DNA of 64,000 nucleotides, from positions 62,001-126,000 of the forward strand of contig NZ_JABXWI010000009.1 in assembly GCF_014930365.1 (NCBI RefSeq), written 5' to 3'. Positions 24,750-33,007 of this stretch are shown here, piece after piece; within the stretch, counting starts at the first letter, position 1; every line of letters starts with the position of its first letter. The stretch is from Streptomyces caniscabiei. GTDB lineage: Bacteria; Actinomycetota; Actinomycetes; Streptomycetales; Streptomycetaceae. Under the pieces are notes generated by a model. It saw only the letters and a program-made list of their open reading frames with translations, did not search any database and was not told where the DNA came from. Made by a program: the position numbers and the translations under genes.

Positions 24750-24801
24750 CGCCCCAGGGTGAAGTGCCCGTTACGCGCCCCCGGGGCCCCAGCGGGGCTG
24801 C

Positions 24802-25068
24802 TCACGCCCCCTCCTTGAGCACCCTGCTGATCAGCTCCCGCTGTGCCTCGGACAGCCGGGGGTCCGCGCAGTGCACGGTCCGGCCGTCCACCGTGATCTC
24901 GTACGAGAAGCCGTCAGGCACCCCGAGCGGCGGCGAGCCCCGGCCGGCGGTGAGGGCCCGCTCGGCCAGGGTGTGCCAGTCCTGGGCATCGGGCCGCCCG
25001 GCGGTGTCCACCACCGCGTGCCGCTCGATGCCCGCGAAACCGCCCGTGCGCCGCACTTCGATACGCAT
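24802..25068 (-). CDS. Emfourin-like protein (inhibitor of protealysin-type protease)
   Basis: 88 residues: RIEVRRTGGFAGIERHAVVDTAG, ALTAG, YEITVDGRTVHCADPRLSEAQRELISRVL. The pattern RxGGFAGI...D...FxYxI..dG matches emfourins, small cytosolic inhibitors encoded beside protealysin-like M4 proteases. It follows the M4 gene by 60 bp on the same strand, which supports the pairing. Family assignment is from pattern recognition. Confidence 0.8.
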   Translation of the reverse strand: MRIEVRRTGGFAGIERHAVVDTAGRPDAQDWHTLAERALTAGRGSPPLGVPDGFSYEITVDGRTVHCADPRLSEAQRELISRVLKEGA

Positions 25069-25127
25069 GCGTCATGTGTAGTACGGAACGGGGCCGCGGC
25101 GCAGCACCGCACCGCCGCCGCGCCCCA

Positions 25128-26207
25128 CTACAGCGTCCGTACGCCCACCTGCTCCCAGGCCTTCAGCACCGCCGTCAGCTCGTCGCCCTGGCCGTAACGG
25201 TCCTTCGCGGCCTTGACCGTGAGCGTGGCGAAGTCGACGAAGAGGGCCTGCTTGTCCAGTTCGCCGCCGGTGAGGACGTCGTACCAGATCTGTCCGGCCC
25301 GCTCCCAGGCGTGGCCGCCGAGCGCGGTGGCCACCAGGTAGAACGCGTGGTTGGGGATACCGGAGTTGATGTGCACGCCGCCGTTGTCGCGGCCGGTGCG
25401 GACGAAGTCGTCCATGGTCGCCGGCTGCGGGTCCTTGCCGAGGACGTCGTCGTCGTACGCCGTGCCCGGGGCCTTCATCGAGCGCAGCGCGACTCCCGTG
25501 ACGCGGGGCGCCAGCAGACCGGCGCCGATCAGCCAGTCCGCCTCCGCGGCGGTCTGGCCGAGCGTGTACTGCTTGATGAGGGCGCCGAAGACGTCCGACA
25601 TCGACTCGTTGAGCGCGCCCGGCTGACCGAAGTACGTGAGGTTCGCCGTGTACTGGGTGACGCCGTGGCTGAGTTCGTGGCCGATGACGTCGATCGGGAT
25701 GGTGAAGTCGAGGAAGATCTCGCCGTCCCCGTCGCCGAACACCATCTGTTCGCCGTTCCAGAAGGCGTTGTTGTAGTCGCGCTCGTAGTGCACGGTCGCG
25801 TTCAGCGGCAGGCCGTTGCCGTCGATCGAGTCGCGGGCGAAGGACTTCCAGAACAGTTCGTACGTGGCGCCCAGGCCGGCGTACGCGCGGTTGACCGTGG
25901 CGTCCTTGCCGGGCGTGTCGCCCTCGCCGCGGACTTTCCTGCCGGGCAGGTCCGTGCCGTGGCGGGCGTCGTGGATGGTGCGGTGCGGTGTGCCCTCCTC
26001 GGCGCCGACGGGCGCGGTGATGCTCGGGGCGCCGATGACGGTGGTCAGCCGGCGGTGGGTGCGTTCGAGTGCGTCGCGCTCCAGGGTCTTGCGCGCGGCG
26101 CCGGCGAGCACCGGGTCCTCGGCCTGGGAGAGCTTGTCGAGGACGTGGGGTGGGACGACTGTGCAGAAGACGGGCTCGTGGCCCCCGTTGGTGGTCATGT
26201 CTCGCAC
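25128..26207 (-). CDS. M4 metallopeptidase, protealysin type
   Basis: 359 residues. Zinc site GHELSHGVTQYTANL plus the glutamate of GALNESMSDVFG, and a late catalytic histidine in GGVHINSGIPNHAFYL. There is no signal peptide, and the short N-terminal propeptide contains FCTVVPPHVLDKL, the PPxxL-type motif of protealysins. Family knowledge: these act inside cells or leave by non-classical routes. GTG 26207 has GGAG seven bases upstream (26215-26218); ATG 26198 is the alternative. Paired with emfourin downstream. Transcribed away from leuA. Confidence 0.88.
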   Translation of the reverse strand: MRDMTTNGGHEPVFCTVVPPHVLDKLSQAEDPVLAGAARKTLERDALERTHRRLTTVIGAPSITAPVGAEEGTPHRTIHDARHGTDLPGRKVRGEGDTPGKDATVNRAYAGLGATYELFWKSFARDSIDGNGLPLNATVHYERDYNNAFWNGEQMVFGDGDGEIFLDFTIPIDVIGHELSHGVTQYTANLTYFGQPGALNESMSDVFGALIKQYTLGQTAAEADWLIGAGLLAPRVTGVALRSMKAPGTAYDDDVLGKDPQPATMDDFVRTGRDNGGVHINSGIPNHAFYLVATALGGHAWERAGQIWYDVLTGGELDKQALFVDFATLTVKAAKDRYGQGDELTAVLKAWEQVGVRTL

Positions 26208-26326
26208 GATTGCACTCCGTTGGAGGGCTGTCACTGGGGGCAACCATGATTGGTGAAATGTCGCCGTATGGGTTGCGATTCGTCATCACCGTGTTACTGA
26301 GGGTTGAGTGCGGGCTCTCTCGTGGG

Positions 26327-26357
26327 CGGGGCTTCTCGCGCAGTTCCCCGCGCCCCC
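26327..26357. repeat. Dispersed palindromic element, copy 6 (left half)
   Basis: GGGGCTTCTCGCGCAGTTCC and CCGCGCCCCC only. Unlike most copies it lies between divergent genes, upstream of the leuA leader. Confidence 0.85.
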
Positions 26358-26478
26358 GGCGGGGCGCTCCTGCCGGCCCGTGTGGCCTTGCGCACCTTTT
26401 GTCCGGATCGGTTCTCCGGTCCCGCATACTGATACGACCCCGCACGGCAGAAACGGCTCGGCTAAGCTGCTCCGCATC

Positions 26479-26529
26479 ATGCGTTTCGGGCTGCTTCTCC
26501 TTAGCTGCCGCGGCGAGGGCCTGTACTAG
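26479..26529 (+). CDS. leuA leader peptide
   Basis: 16-residue ORF MRFGLLLLSCRGEGLY ending at TAG, 88 bp before leuA. Four consecutive leucine codons (26491-26502) stand directly before an RNA stem. Established: Streptomyces leuA is preceded by a short leucine-rich leader ORF used for ribosome-mediated attenuation. Stalling at the Leu codons would cover the 5' arm of the downstream stem. Confidence 0.9.
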   Translation: MRFGLLLLSCRGEGLY

Positions 26530-26574
26530 AGGCCGACCCCCTCCCCGCGGTGCTTTGGCGTTGTGTCGTCGGCC
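26508..26574 (+). promoter_or_regulatory. leuA attenuator with two mutually exclusive stems
   Basis: Stem A: CCGCGGCGAGGG (26508-26519) with CCCTCCCCGCGG (26539-26550), 12 bp with one mismatch. Stem B: GGCCGAC (26531-26537) with GTCGGCC (26568-26574), whose 5' arm lies in the loop of A. They cannot coexist in a simple fold. A ribosome stalled on the leader Leu codons would block A and allow B. There is no strong U-run, so A may act as a terminator of unusual type or by blocking initiation. Confidence 0.65.
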
Positions 26575-26617
26575 GTCCTTCCCGGCAGTGGCCGGACCAT
26601 CGAGGAGCCCACGCATC

Positions 26618-28339
26618 ATGGCGAACCGCCAGCAGCCCACGTCCATGCCGATCCACAAGTACGGGCGTTACGAGCAGGTCGACATCCCCGACCGCACGTG
26701 GCCGAACAACCGGATCACCGTCGCCCCCCGCTGGCTCTCCACCGACCTGCGTGACGGCAACCAGTCCCTGATCGACCCGATGTCGCCCGAGCGCAAGCGC
26801 CGGATGTTCGACCAGCTGGTCAAGATGGGCTACAAGGAGATCGAGGTCGGCTTCCCCGCCTCGGGACAGACGGACTTCGACTTCGTACGGTCGATCATCG
26901 AGGAGCCGGGCGTCATCCCGGACGACGTCACCATCTCCGTACTGACCCAGGCCCGTGAGGACCTGATCGAGCGGACCGTGGAGTCGCTGAAGGGCGCCAA
27001 GCGGGCGACCGTCCACCTGTACAACGCCACCGCCCCCGTCTTCCGCCGGGTCGTCTTCCGCGGCTCCAAGGACGACATCAAGCAGATCGCCGTGGACGGC
27101 ACACGGCTGGTGATGGAGTACGCGGAGAAGCTGCTGGGCCCCGAGACCGAGTTCGGCTACCAGTACAGCCCCGAGATCTTCACGGACACCGAGCTGGACT
27201 TCGCGCTGGAGGTCTGCGAGGCGGTCATGGACGTCTGGCAGCCCGGTCCGGGCCGCGAGATCATCCTCAACCTGCCCGCCACGGTGGAGCGTTCGACCCC
27301 GTCCACGCACGCGGACCGCTTCGAGTGGATGGGGCGCAACATCTCCCGCCGCGAGCACGTCTGCATCTCCATCCACCCGCACAACGACCGCGGCACCGCC
27401 GTCGCCGCCGCCGAACTGGCGCTGATGGCCGGCGCCGACCGCGTCGAGGGCTGCCTGTTCGGGCAGGGCGAGCGCACCGGCAACGTCGACCTGGTCACCC
27501 TGGGCATGAACCTGTTCTCCCAGGGCGTCGACCCGCAGATCGACTTCTCCGACATCGACGAGATCCGTCGCACGTGGGAGTACTGCAACCAGATGGAGGT
27601 CCACCCGCGCCACCCGTACGTGGGCGACCTGGTCTACACGTCCTTCTCCGGCTCCCACCAGGACGCCATCAAGAAGGGCTTCGACGCCATGGAGGCGTCC
27701 GCGCAGGAGCAGGGCAAGACGGTCGACGACATCGAGTGGGCCGTCCCGTACCTGCCGATCGACCCCAAGGACGTAGGCCGCTCCTACGAGGCCGTCATCC
27801 GGGTCAACTCGCAGTCCGGCAAGGGCGGTATCGCCTACGTCCTGAAGAACGACCACAAGCTGGACCTGCCGCGCCGGATGCAGATCGAGTTCTCGAAGCT
27901 GATCCAGGCGAAGACCGACGCCGAGGGCGGCGAGGTCACCGGCTCCGACATCTGGGCCGTCTTCCAGGACGAGTACCTGCCGAACCCCGAGAACCCCTGG
28001 GGCCGGGTCCAGGTCCGCACCAACCAGTCGACCACCGACACGGACGGCGTGGACACGCTGACCGTGGAGGCCGAGGTCGACGGCGTGGAGACCACCCTGG
28101 TCGGCACCGGCAACGGCCCGATCTCCGCGTTCTTCCACGCGCTGCAGGGCATCGGCATCGACGCCCGCCTGCTGGACTACCAGGAGCACACGATGAGCGA
28201 GGGCGCCTCCGCGCAGGCCGCCTCGTACATCGAGGTCGCCATCGAGGACAAGGTCCTGTGGGGCATCGGGATCGACGCGAACACGACGCGTGCGTCGCTG
28301 AAGGCGGTCGTCTCCGCCGTCAACCGCGCGGCCCGCTGA
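26618..28339 (+). CDS. leuA: 2-isopropylmalate synthase
   Basis: 573 residues, the long actinobacterial form. LSTDLRDGNQSLIDPM (active-site entry), KEIEVGFPASGQTDFDFVR, and ISIHPHNDRGTAVAAAELALMAGADRVEGCLFGQGERTGNVDLVTLGMN contain the metal-binding HxH and the condensing-enzyme signature. The C-terminal LeuA regulatory domain (about residues 440-573) should give leucine feedback. Catalyses acetyl-CoA + 2-oxoisovalerate to 2-isopropylmalate, the first committed step to leucine. ATG 26618, GAGGAG ten bases upstream. Controlled by the leader upstream; ended by a perfect terminator. Confidence 0.97.
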   Translation: MANRQQPTSMPIHKYGRYEQVDIPDRTWPNNRITVAPRWLSTDLRDGNQSLIDPMSPERKRRMFDQLVKMGYKEIEVGFPASGQTDFDFVRSIIEEPGVIPDDVTISVLTQAREDLIERTVESLKGAKRATVHLYNATAPVFRRVVFRGSKDDIKQIAVDGTRLVMEYAEKLLGPETEFGYQYSPEIFTDTELDFALEVCEAVMDVWQPGPGREIILNLPATVERSTPSTHADRFEWMGRNISRREHVCISIHPHNDRGTAVAAAELALMAGADRVEGCLFGQGERTGNVDLVTLGMNLFSQGVDPQIDFSDIDEIRRTWEYCNQMEVHPRHPYVGDLVYTSFSGSHQDAIKKGFDAMEASAQEQGKTVDDIEWAVPYLPIDPKDVGRSYEAVIRVNSQSGKGGIAYVLKNDHKLDLPRRMQIEFSKLIQAKTDAEGGEVTGSDIWAVFQDEYLPNPENPWGRVQVRTNQSTTDTDGVDTLTVEAEVDGVETTLVGTGNGPISAFFHALQGIGIDARLLDYQEHTMSEGASAQAASYIEVAIEDKVLWGIGIDANTTRASLKAVVSAVNRAAR

Positions 28340-28362
28340 CCAGCCTGACCGGCGGTTTGAAC

Positions 28363-28393
28363 GCCCCGTTCGCCGGATTCCGGCGGACGGGGC
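28363..28393 (+). terminator. leuA terminator hairpin
   Basis: 14-bp stem (GCCCCGTTCGCCGG / CCGGCGGACGGGGC, one G-U pair) with a 3-nt loop, 24 bp after the leuA stop. Confidence 0.85.
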
Positions 28394-28558
28394 CCGTCGT
28401 TTACCGGCCAAACCCTGTGCAGGTCGCGGGTAGGCCTCGTCCGGAGTACTGACTGCGCCTCACCGATGTGGCTAACATCACGCAAGCGCGGCGATGATGC
28501 CGAGGGGGCACTTCCCGCGCCCAAGGGGCCGTGTGTGGGGGAGTTACGGAGGTGCGAC

Positions 28559-29290
28559 GTGCTGCCAGGACGGGACCCGATCGGCCGTGCCGCCGCGCTC
28601 GCCCGCGACGGGCGGACCAGCCGTGCCACCGGCTTCTCGCGCGTGCTGGGCACCCGGATCGCGTGGACGGGCGTCGGTGACGGCGAGTTCTTCTGTCCCG
28701 GCTGCGGGGGCGACCGCAACTACCAGCGCCTCACCGGCCGCCGCCGCTTCACCCTCCTCGGCGTCCCCGTGCTGCCCCGCGGCGAGACCGGGCCCGTGGT
28801 CGAATGCGCGGCCTGTCGCCACCACTACACCCTCGACGTCCTCGACCACCCCACCACCACCCGCTTCTCCGCGATGCTCCGCGACGCCGTCCACACAGTC
28901 GCCCTCGCGGTCCTCGCGGCCGGCGGCGCCGCCTCCCGCACCTCACTCTCCGTCGCCGCCGGCGCCGTGCGCTCCGCCGGGTTCGACGACTGCACCGAGG
29001 ACCAGCTGGGCGCCTTGGTCGAGGCCTTGGCCGCCGACACCGGCCGCGTCCACGGCGAACCCTGCGGCCCCGGTCTCGCCATAGAGCTCCACGAGGCCCT
29101 GGACCCGCTGGCACCGCACCTCGCCCCGACCGGCCGCGAGGAGATCCTGCTCCAGGGCGCGCGGATCGCCCTGGCGGACGGGCCGTACACCCCGGCGGAA
29201 CGGGACACGCTGGCCACGGTGGGCGCGGCGCTCACCATCTGCGCGGACGACGTGACCCGACTCCTCGCGACGGCCCGGACCCCGTCCTAG
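28559..29290 (+). CDS. TerB-like protein with N-terminal zinc ribbon
   Basis: 243 residues. An N-terminal module holds two CxxC pairs (FFCPGCGGDRNY and VECAACRHHY), a probable zinc ribbon; the C-terminal ~130 residues form the helical TerB fold (AVLAAGGAASRTSLSVAAGAVRSAG and ILLQGARIALADGPYTPAERDTLATVGAAL). TerB modules occur in tellurite resistance and membrane-linked stress complexes; here no other ter genes are near. GTG 28559 has GGAGG six bases upstream. Monocistronic. Exact role unknown. Confidence 0.8.
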   Translation: MLPGRDPIGRAAALARDGRTSRATGFSRVLGTRIAWTGVGDGEFFCPGCGGDRNYQRLTGRRRFTLLGVPVLPRGETGPVVECAACRHHYTLDVLDHPTTTRFSAMLRDAVHTVALAVLAAGGAASRTSLSVAAGAVRSAGFDDCTEDQLGALVEALAADTGRVHGEPCGPGLAIELHEALDPLAPHLAPTGREEILLQGARIALADGPYTPAERDTLATVGAALTICADDVTRLLATARTPS

Positions 29291-29542
29291 CGCCCAGCCA
29301 TCACCACCCCTGCGGCTACGGCCACAGCCACAGCCTCCGACCGACCCCCGTACCGGCTGCCGCCGTTCACACTCACGTACCGAAGTCGTACGTGCGCCCT
29401 GTGTCGACCCCCGCCCGGCTTCCACTTGGGCGCACGCTGGGGGCGCGAGAGAGCGAACAGCGGCCGGAAACTGCGCCCCCGTGCGCGGCTGGGCGGGCGC
29501 GAAACGCTGCGGTATCAATGATCCTCGGAAACGGGGAGGACC

Positions 29543-30313
29543 ATGTCGCAGACAGGTGCGGGGTCAGGTGGCGGTGCCGCCCAGAACGGGCAGACTCCGG
29601 GCAACGGAGGTGGAGGGGCGAGCGGGGACGGTGGGGACGGTGGAAGCCAGGACGCCGGTTCCGGGAAGAAGGGCATAGCCATTCTGATCGCCGTCATCGG
29701 CGCGTTGGCGGCGGTCGTGGCGGCGGCGATCCAAGTGCTTCCGGACATGATCGGCGGTTCCGAGGAGAGTTCCGGTAAAGGTCCCGAATCCACCGTCTCC
29801 GCGACGCCGAGCAGCGACCCGTGTGATCTCGACCGGCTGGAGGGCGCGGAGGAGTCCTGGGTCCGGCCCGCCGCTCAGCGACCGCACCCCAAGCTGCTCG
29901 CCGACCGGAAACCGAGCGTGCTCACCAGGGTGGACGGCGACGCGAACCCCGGTATCAGTGTGCGGGGCCGGCTCCAGGTGTCCGTGCCCGACGATCAGGT
30001 CCTGTACCTGGTACGGCAGCCGGACAGGAACACGCGGGACGAGGAAGGCCGCCCCGGCTCGCATCAGTACTATCCGGCCGCTCTCGTGACCCCGGACGGC
30101 GACGGCTGCTGGGGGGACACGAACCGGCAGGTCGGGTATGACGGGGCGAAGGGGATCACCGAGATCTACTACGTGTGTCTGGTCTCGCGCGAGCAGGCGG
30201 ACAGGTTCGCCAGGGACCGCGCGGCCGATGGCTGGGACGGCTACGGCGCTCACCAGTGGCGGTCCGTCGGTGCGACCGACGTGCTCTCCTTCAGGGTTCC
30301 GACGGTGACGTAG
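29543..30313 (+). CDS. Single-pass membrane protein of unknown function
   Basis: 256 residues. A Gly/Ser/Gln-rich cytoplasmic N-terminus (~40 residues), one transmembrane helix (GIAILIAVIGALAAVVAAAIQVL), then an extracellular domain with SSDPCDLDRL at its start, VPDDQVLYLVRQPDRN, and a final TDVLSFRVPTVT. Two to three cysteines may pair outside the cell. GGGGAGG lies directly upstream of ATG 29543. No family recognised; the extracellular part resembles orphan surface or sensor domains. Confidence 0.75.
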   Translation: MSQTGAGSGGGAAQNGQTPGNGGGGASGDGGDGGSQDAGSGKKGIAILIAVIGALAAVVAAAIQVLPDMIGGSEESSGKGPESTVSATPSSDPCDLDRLEGAEESWVRPAAQRPHPKLLADRKPSVLTRVDGDANPGISVRGRLQVSVPDDQVLYLVRQPDRNTRDEEGRPGSHQYYPAALVTPDGDGCWGDTNRQVGYDGAKGITEIYYVCLVSREQADRFARDRAADGWDGYGAHQWRSVGATDVLSFRVPTVT

Positions 30314-30341
30314 ACCGGGTACCTCCCCCGCGCACGGCGCC

Positions 30342-31277
30342 TCAGAGCAGGCCCGCCGCCGCCAGGTACTTGCCGACTCGTTCGGTCTCCGCCTGCGACA
30401 GGGGGATCTGGGGTTCCGCCGTGGCAGGGCAGGCGATGACGCCGCGCAGGTGCAGGGCGGCCTTGAAGGCGCCGAGCGCGGCGGAGGATCCGCCCATGCG
30501 GGCCGGGTCACCTGCGCCGACCATGGCGAAGAGGGCGCACAGGCGCTCCTGTTCGGCGCGGGCCCGGTCGAGGTCACCGGCACGGAAGAGGCGGTAGAGG
30601 CGGACATAGCCGGCGGGGTCGACGTTCGCCAGCCCCGGCACGGCCCCGTCGGCGCCCAGGGCGAGCGCGGAGTCGACGAGCAGCTCGGAGCCGGTGAGGG
30701 CGCTGAAGCCGGTGACGGCGGGGTCGGTGCGGGCGCCGGTGACGACCCCGCGGAACGCGGCCAGGTCGCCGCTGGAGTCCTTCAGGCCGGCCAGCACCCC
30801 GTCAGCCGCCAGCTCCAGGACCACCTCGGCGGGCAGCCCGCAGTGCACGGCGGACGGGATGTCGTAGGCGAGGACCGGGACGGGGGAGCCCGCGGCGAGC
30901 AGCCGGTAGTGGCGGGAGATCTCCGCCGGGTGGGTTCGCGTGTAGAACGGGGCGGTCGCCACGACGGCCTCCGCTCCGGCGGCGGTCACGGCCCGGACGT
31001 GGTCCAGGACGCGCGGCGTGGTCATGTCGATCGCCCCGGCGAGGACGGGGAGCTGCCCGCCGACGTGACCGACCACCGTCTCGACGACGACGCGCCGCTG
31101 CGCGTCCGTCAGGAAGGCCGCCTCCGACGACGAACCGAGCACGAACAGCGCGTCCACACCGCCCGCCACGAGATGGTCGACCAGCCGGACCAGCGAGGCG
31201 GTGTCCACCTCGCGGTCCGGTGTCAGGGGCGTGCAGACGGGCGGGACGACACCGGTCAGCGGGGTGGGGAAGGTCAT
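30342..31277 (-). CDS. Dihydrodipicolinate synthase/N-acetylneuraminate lyase family protein
   Basis: 311 residues, TIM barrel of the DapA family: GVVPPVCTPLTPDREVD, FVLGSSSEAAFLT (GTTGE-like phosphate/carboxylate loop), Tyr in ATAPFYTRTH, Schiff-base Lys in LAGLKDSSGD. It cleaves or condenses a 2-keto acid such as pyruvate with an aldehyde. The SSSEA loop differs from the GTTGE of true lysine-pathway enzymes, so sugar-acid or sialic-acid catabolism is more likely. ATG 31277 has GGGAG seven bases upstream. It follows a transporter gene remnant and a GntR gene, suggesting a reduced catabolic operon. Confidence 0.85.
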   Translation of the reverse strand: MTFPTPLTGVVPPVCTPLTPDREVDTASLVRLVDHLVAGGVDALFVLGSSSEAAFLTDAQRRVVVETVVGHVGGQLPVLAGAIDMTTPRVLDHVRAVTAAGAEAVVATAPFYTRTHPAEISRHYRLLAAGSPVPVLAYDIPSAVHCGLPAEVVLELAADGVLAGLKDSSGDLAAFRGVVTGARTDPAVTGFSALTGSELLVDSALALGADGAVPGLANVDPAGYVRLYRLFRAGDLDRARAEQERLCALFAMVGAGDPARMGGSSAALGAFKAALHLRGVIACPATAEPQIPLSQAETERVGKYLAAAGLL

Positions 31278-31313
31278 GGCGGCTCCCTGGTGCTCGGACA
31301 TCGCTGGGCATCG

Positions 31314-31559
31314 CTAGGCGTCGGGCACGGATCCCGGCGCCGACGCGGCCCCCGCCTGGGCGACCAGGTCGCGCGTCGAGTCCGTCTCCCGCACAGGATG
31401 GTGGCAGCGGAAGCGGTGTCCGGGGGCCGACGCGGCCGTGAGGTCCGGCAGGATCTCCGCGCAGACCTCGTCCGCCTTACCGCAGCGGGCACGGAACGGG
31501 CAGCCGCTCGGCGGCCGGGTCGCCGGCCGCTGCCGGTGACCGCGGTCAAGAGCGCGCAC
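31314..31559 (-). pseudogene. Remnant of oligopeptide/sugar ABC transporter ATPase (C-terminus)
   Basis: About 80 residues: RPPSGCPFRARCGKADEVC, then EILPDL and GHRFRCHHP. This cysteine pattern (GCxFxxRCxxAxxxC...GHxxxCHxP) is the C-terminal oligopeptide-transport extension found only in DppD/OppF-type ATPases. The whole nucleotide-binding domain (Walker A, signature, Walker B) is missing and no frame upstream supplies it. It lies on the same strand directly before the dapA-like gene, so an ABC transporter operon was deleted here. I infer decay rather than a functional small gene. Confidence 0.75.
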
Positions 31560-31599
31560 ACGAATGGCGTACGTGTCAGAGGTGCGACCAATGGCGGAT

Positions 31600-31627
31600 C
31601 AACTGGGGTATGGAACAACGACAGTTG
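31600..31627. promoter_or_regulatory. Inverted repeat CAACTG-N16-CAGTTG before the GntR gene
   Basis: Perfect 6-bp arms (31600-31605, 31622-31627) between the transporter remnant and the GntR gene; candidate operator. Confidence 0.35.
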
Positions 31628-31727
31628 AGGGTCCGTTGGGTGAGGGTTTCCCGGGCTGATCACGGGGCGTTGACCTGGCGTTCCCCTGGCCGGTCCACGC
31701 GGTTTGCGTTCGGAGGTGGGACGTCGG

Positions 31728-32360
31728 ATGTCCGGCGAGCGTACGATGCGTCGCATGTCTCAGGAGAGCGTCGGCAGGCGTCGGTTCGAGCGGCGGGTGA
31801 GCAGCCAGAGCCAGCACGAGGTCATCCAGCTCGTCCTCGACCGCAGGCTCCAGGCGGGGGCGCCGCCGCCCACCGAGACGGAGCTGATGGAGGACCTCGG
31901 CGTCAGCCGCGACTCCGTCCGCGAGGCACCCAAGGCCCTCCAGGCCCTCGACACAGTCGACATCCGGCACGGCTACGGCACCTATGCCGGCGAGGCCTCC
32001 CTCACCCCCTTCGTCGACGGCCTGACCTTCCGCACCCTGGCCCGGCCCGACGGCGACACCGCCGCCCTCGCCGAGATCCTCCAGGTCCGCGAGATCCTGG
32101 AGGACGGCCTCGTGCGACGGGTCGCGGGCACCCTCACGGACGACGAACCGGACGCCCTGGAAGCCGTCGTCGACCGGCTGGAGGCGGCCGGGAAGGCGGG
32201 CGAACCCGACGACCCCACCCCCGAGCTGACGGTCCGCCGCCACCGGGACATCGTGGCCGCGCTCCGCGCCCGCGACGACGAGGGCGCCCAGCGGGCGATG
32301 TCCGACCACTTCCGGGGCATCGAGGCGAGGGCGGCGCAGGCCTCGCGGGGGGTGGGCTAG
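31728..32360 (+). CDS. GntR (FadR subfamily) regulator with shortened effector domain
   Basis: 210 residues. Winged helix: HEVIQLVLDRRLQAGAPPPTETELMEDLGVSRDSVREAPKALQALDTVDIRHGYGTYAG, standard for FadR-type sugar-acid regulators. The FCD effector domain begins normally (AEILQVREILEDGLVRRVAG) but goes from LEAAGKAGEPDD straight to TVRRHRDIVAALRARDDEGAQRAM. The central part that usually carries a metal-binding D...H stretch (RAFH-like) is absent, roughly 40-60 residues. It may bind DNA without sensing a ligand. ATG 31728 follows GGAGG (31712-31716); ATG 31746 and 31755 are alternatives. Confidence 0.8.
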   Translation: MSGERTMRRMSQESVGRRRFERRVSSQSQHEVIQLVLDRRLQAGAPPPTETELMEDLGVSRDSVREAPKALQALDTVDIRHGYGTYAGEASLTPFVDGLTFRTLARPDGDTAALAEILQVREILEDGLVRRVAGTLTDDEPDALEAVVDRLEAAGKAGEPDDPTPELTVRRHRDIVAALRARDDEGAQRAMSDHFRGIEARAAQASRGVG

Positions 32361-32363
32361 GCC

Positions 32364-32804
32364 ATGGAGCGCTCCTCGACCGAGCCGTGGGACCCCGCCG
32401 GCGCCGGTGTGCTGCGGCTGCCCTCCGGGCGGCTGGTGCGCGGCCGGGGGCTGCGCCGGCCGCTCCCCGACGGCCCCGTCCCCACCTACGCCGTCTACCT
32501 CCTGGGCAAGGAACCGCCCGGCGTCCCCTGGCAGTCCCGCTGGCTGCGCTGGCCCGACTTCCGGCTGCCCGGCGACCGGGCGGAGGCGGCCGGGGTGCTG
32601 CGCGAGGTCTGGGAACGGGCGGCCGTCGACCGGGTCGAACTCGCGTGCGGCGGCGGCCGGGGCCGCACCGGCACGGCGCTGGCCTGTCTCGCGGTCCTCG
32701 ACGGCGTACCGCCGGGGGAGGCCGTGGCGTACGTACGGCGGCACTACGACCGGCACGCGGTGGAGACGCCGTGGCAGCGGCGGTACGTACGGAGATTCGG
32801 CTGA
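32364..32804 (+). CDS. Dual-specificity/tyrosine phosphatase-like protein
   Basis: 146 residues. P-loop ELACGGGRGRTGTALACLA gives the Cys-x5-Arg signature of cysteine phosphatases, and RWPDFRLPGD upstream provides an aspartate candidate for the general acid (WPD-like). C-terminus VAYVRRHYDRHAVETPWQRRYVRRF. It starts 3 bp after the GntR gene and may be co-transcribed. Substrate may be a protein or a nucleotide; family members in Streptomyces are poorly studied. Confidence 0.8.
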   Translation: MERSSTEPWDPAGAGVLRLPSGRLVRGRGLRRPLPDGPVPTYAVYLLGKEPPGVPWQSRWLRWPDFRLPGDRAEAAGVLREVWERAAVDRVELACGGGRGRTGTALACLAVLDGVPPGEAVAYVRRHYDRHAVETPWQRRYVRRFG

Positions 32805-32942
32805 ACGTCGTGGGGCGACCGGGGCAGGACCGGTAAATCGTTTCTTCATGGCCTCTTCCCGATATTCGGCAGGTAATCCGAGGAAAGTGGTCCATGAGGT
32901 GAGTCAGGGCGGCACCATGAGGCGGGAGATCACTCCGCCGAT

Positions 32943-32983
32943 CCGGCCGGAACACGCCCGGCGACCCGGCCGGAACACGCCCG
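32943..32983. repeat. Short direct repeat
   Basis: The 18-mer CCGGCCGGAACACGCCCG occurs at 32943-32960 and 32966-32983 in the intergenic region upstream of the next gene. Confidence 0.8.
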
Positions 32984-33007
32984 TCGAACCCACCTCCGAG
33001 GCCGTCA

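Larger units (their letters stand above)
26208..26617. other. Divergent region carrying leuA control elements
   Basis: 410 bp between the M4 gene and leuA. It holds a half palindromic element (26327-26357), the leuA leader ORF and its alternative hairpins, and presumably both promoters. A CATACT hexamer (26425-26430) could be the leuA -10, but its -35 is unclear. Confidence 0.6.

Noticed and set aside
24714..24800. CebR (LacI-type) operator before the beta-glucosidase gene
   Set aside because: No TGGGAGCGCTCCCA-like sequence; only a weak inverted repeat is present.
31314..31559. Functional small ABC-type protein
   Set aside because: Only the C-terminal cysteine region of an OppF-like ATPase remains, without any ATP-binding motifs.
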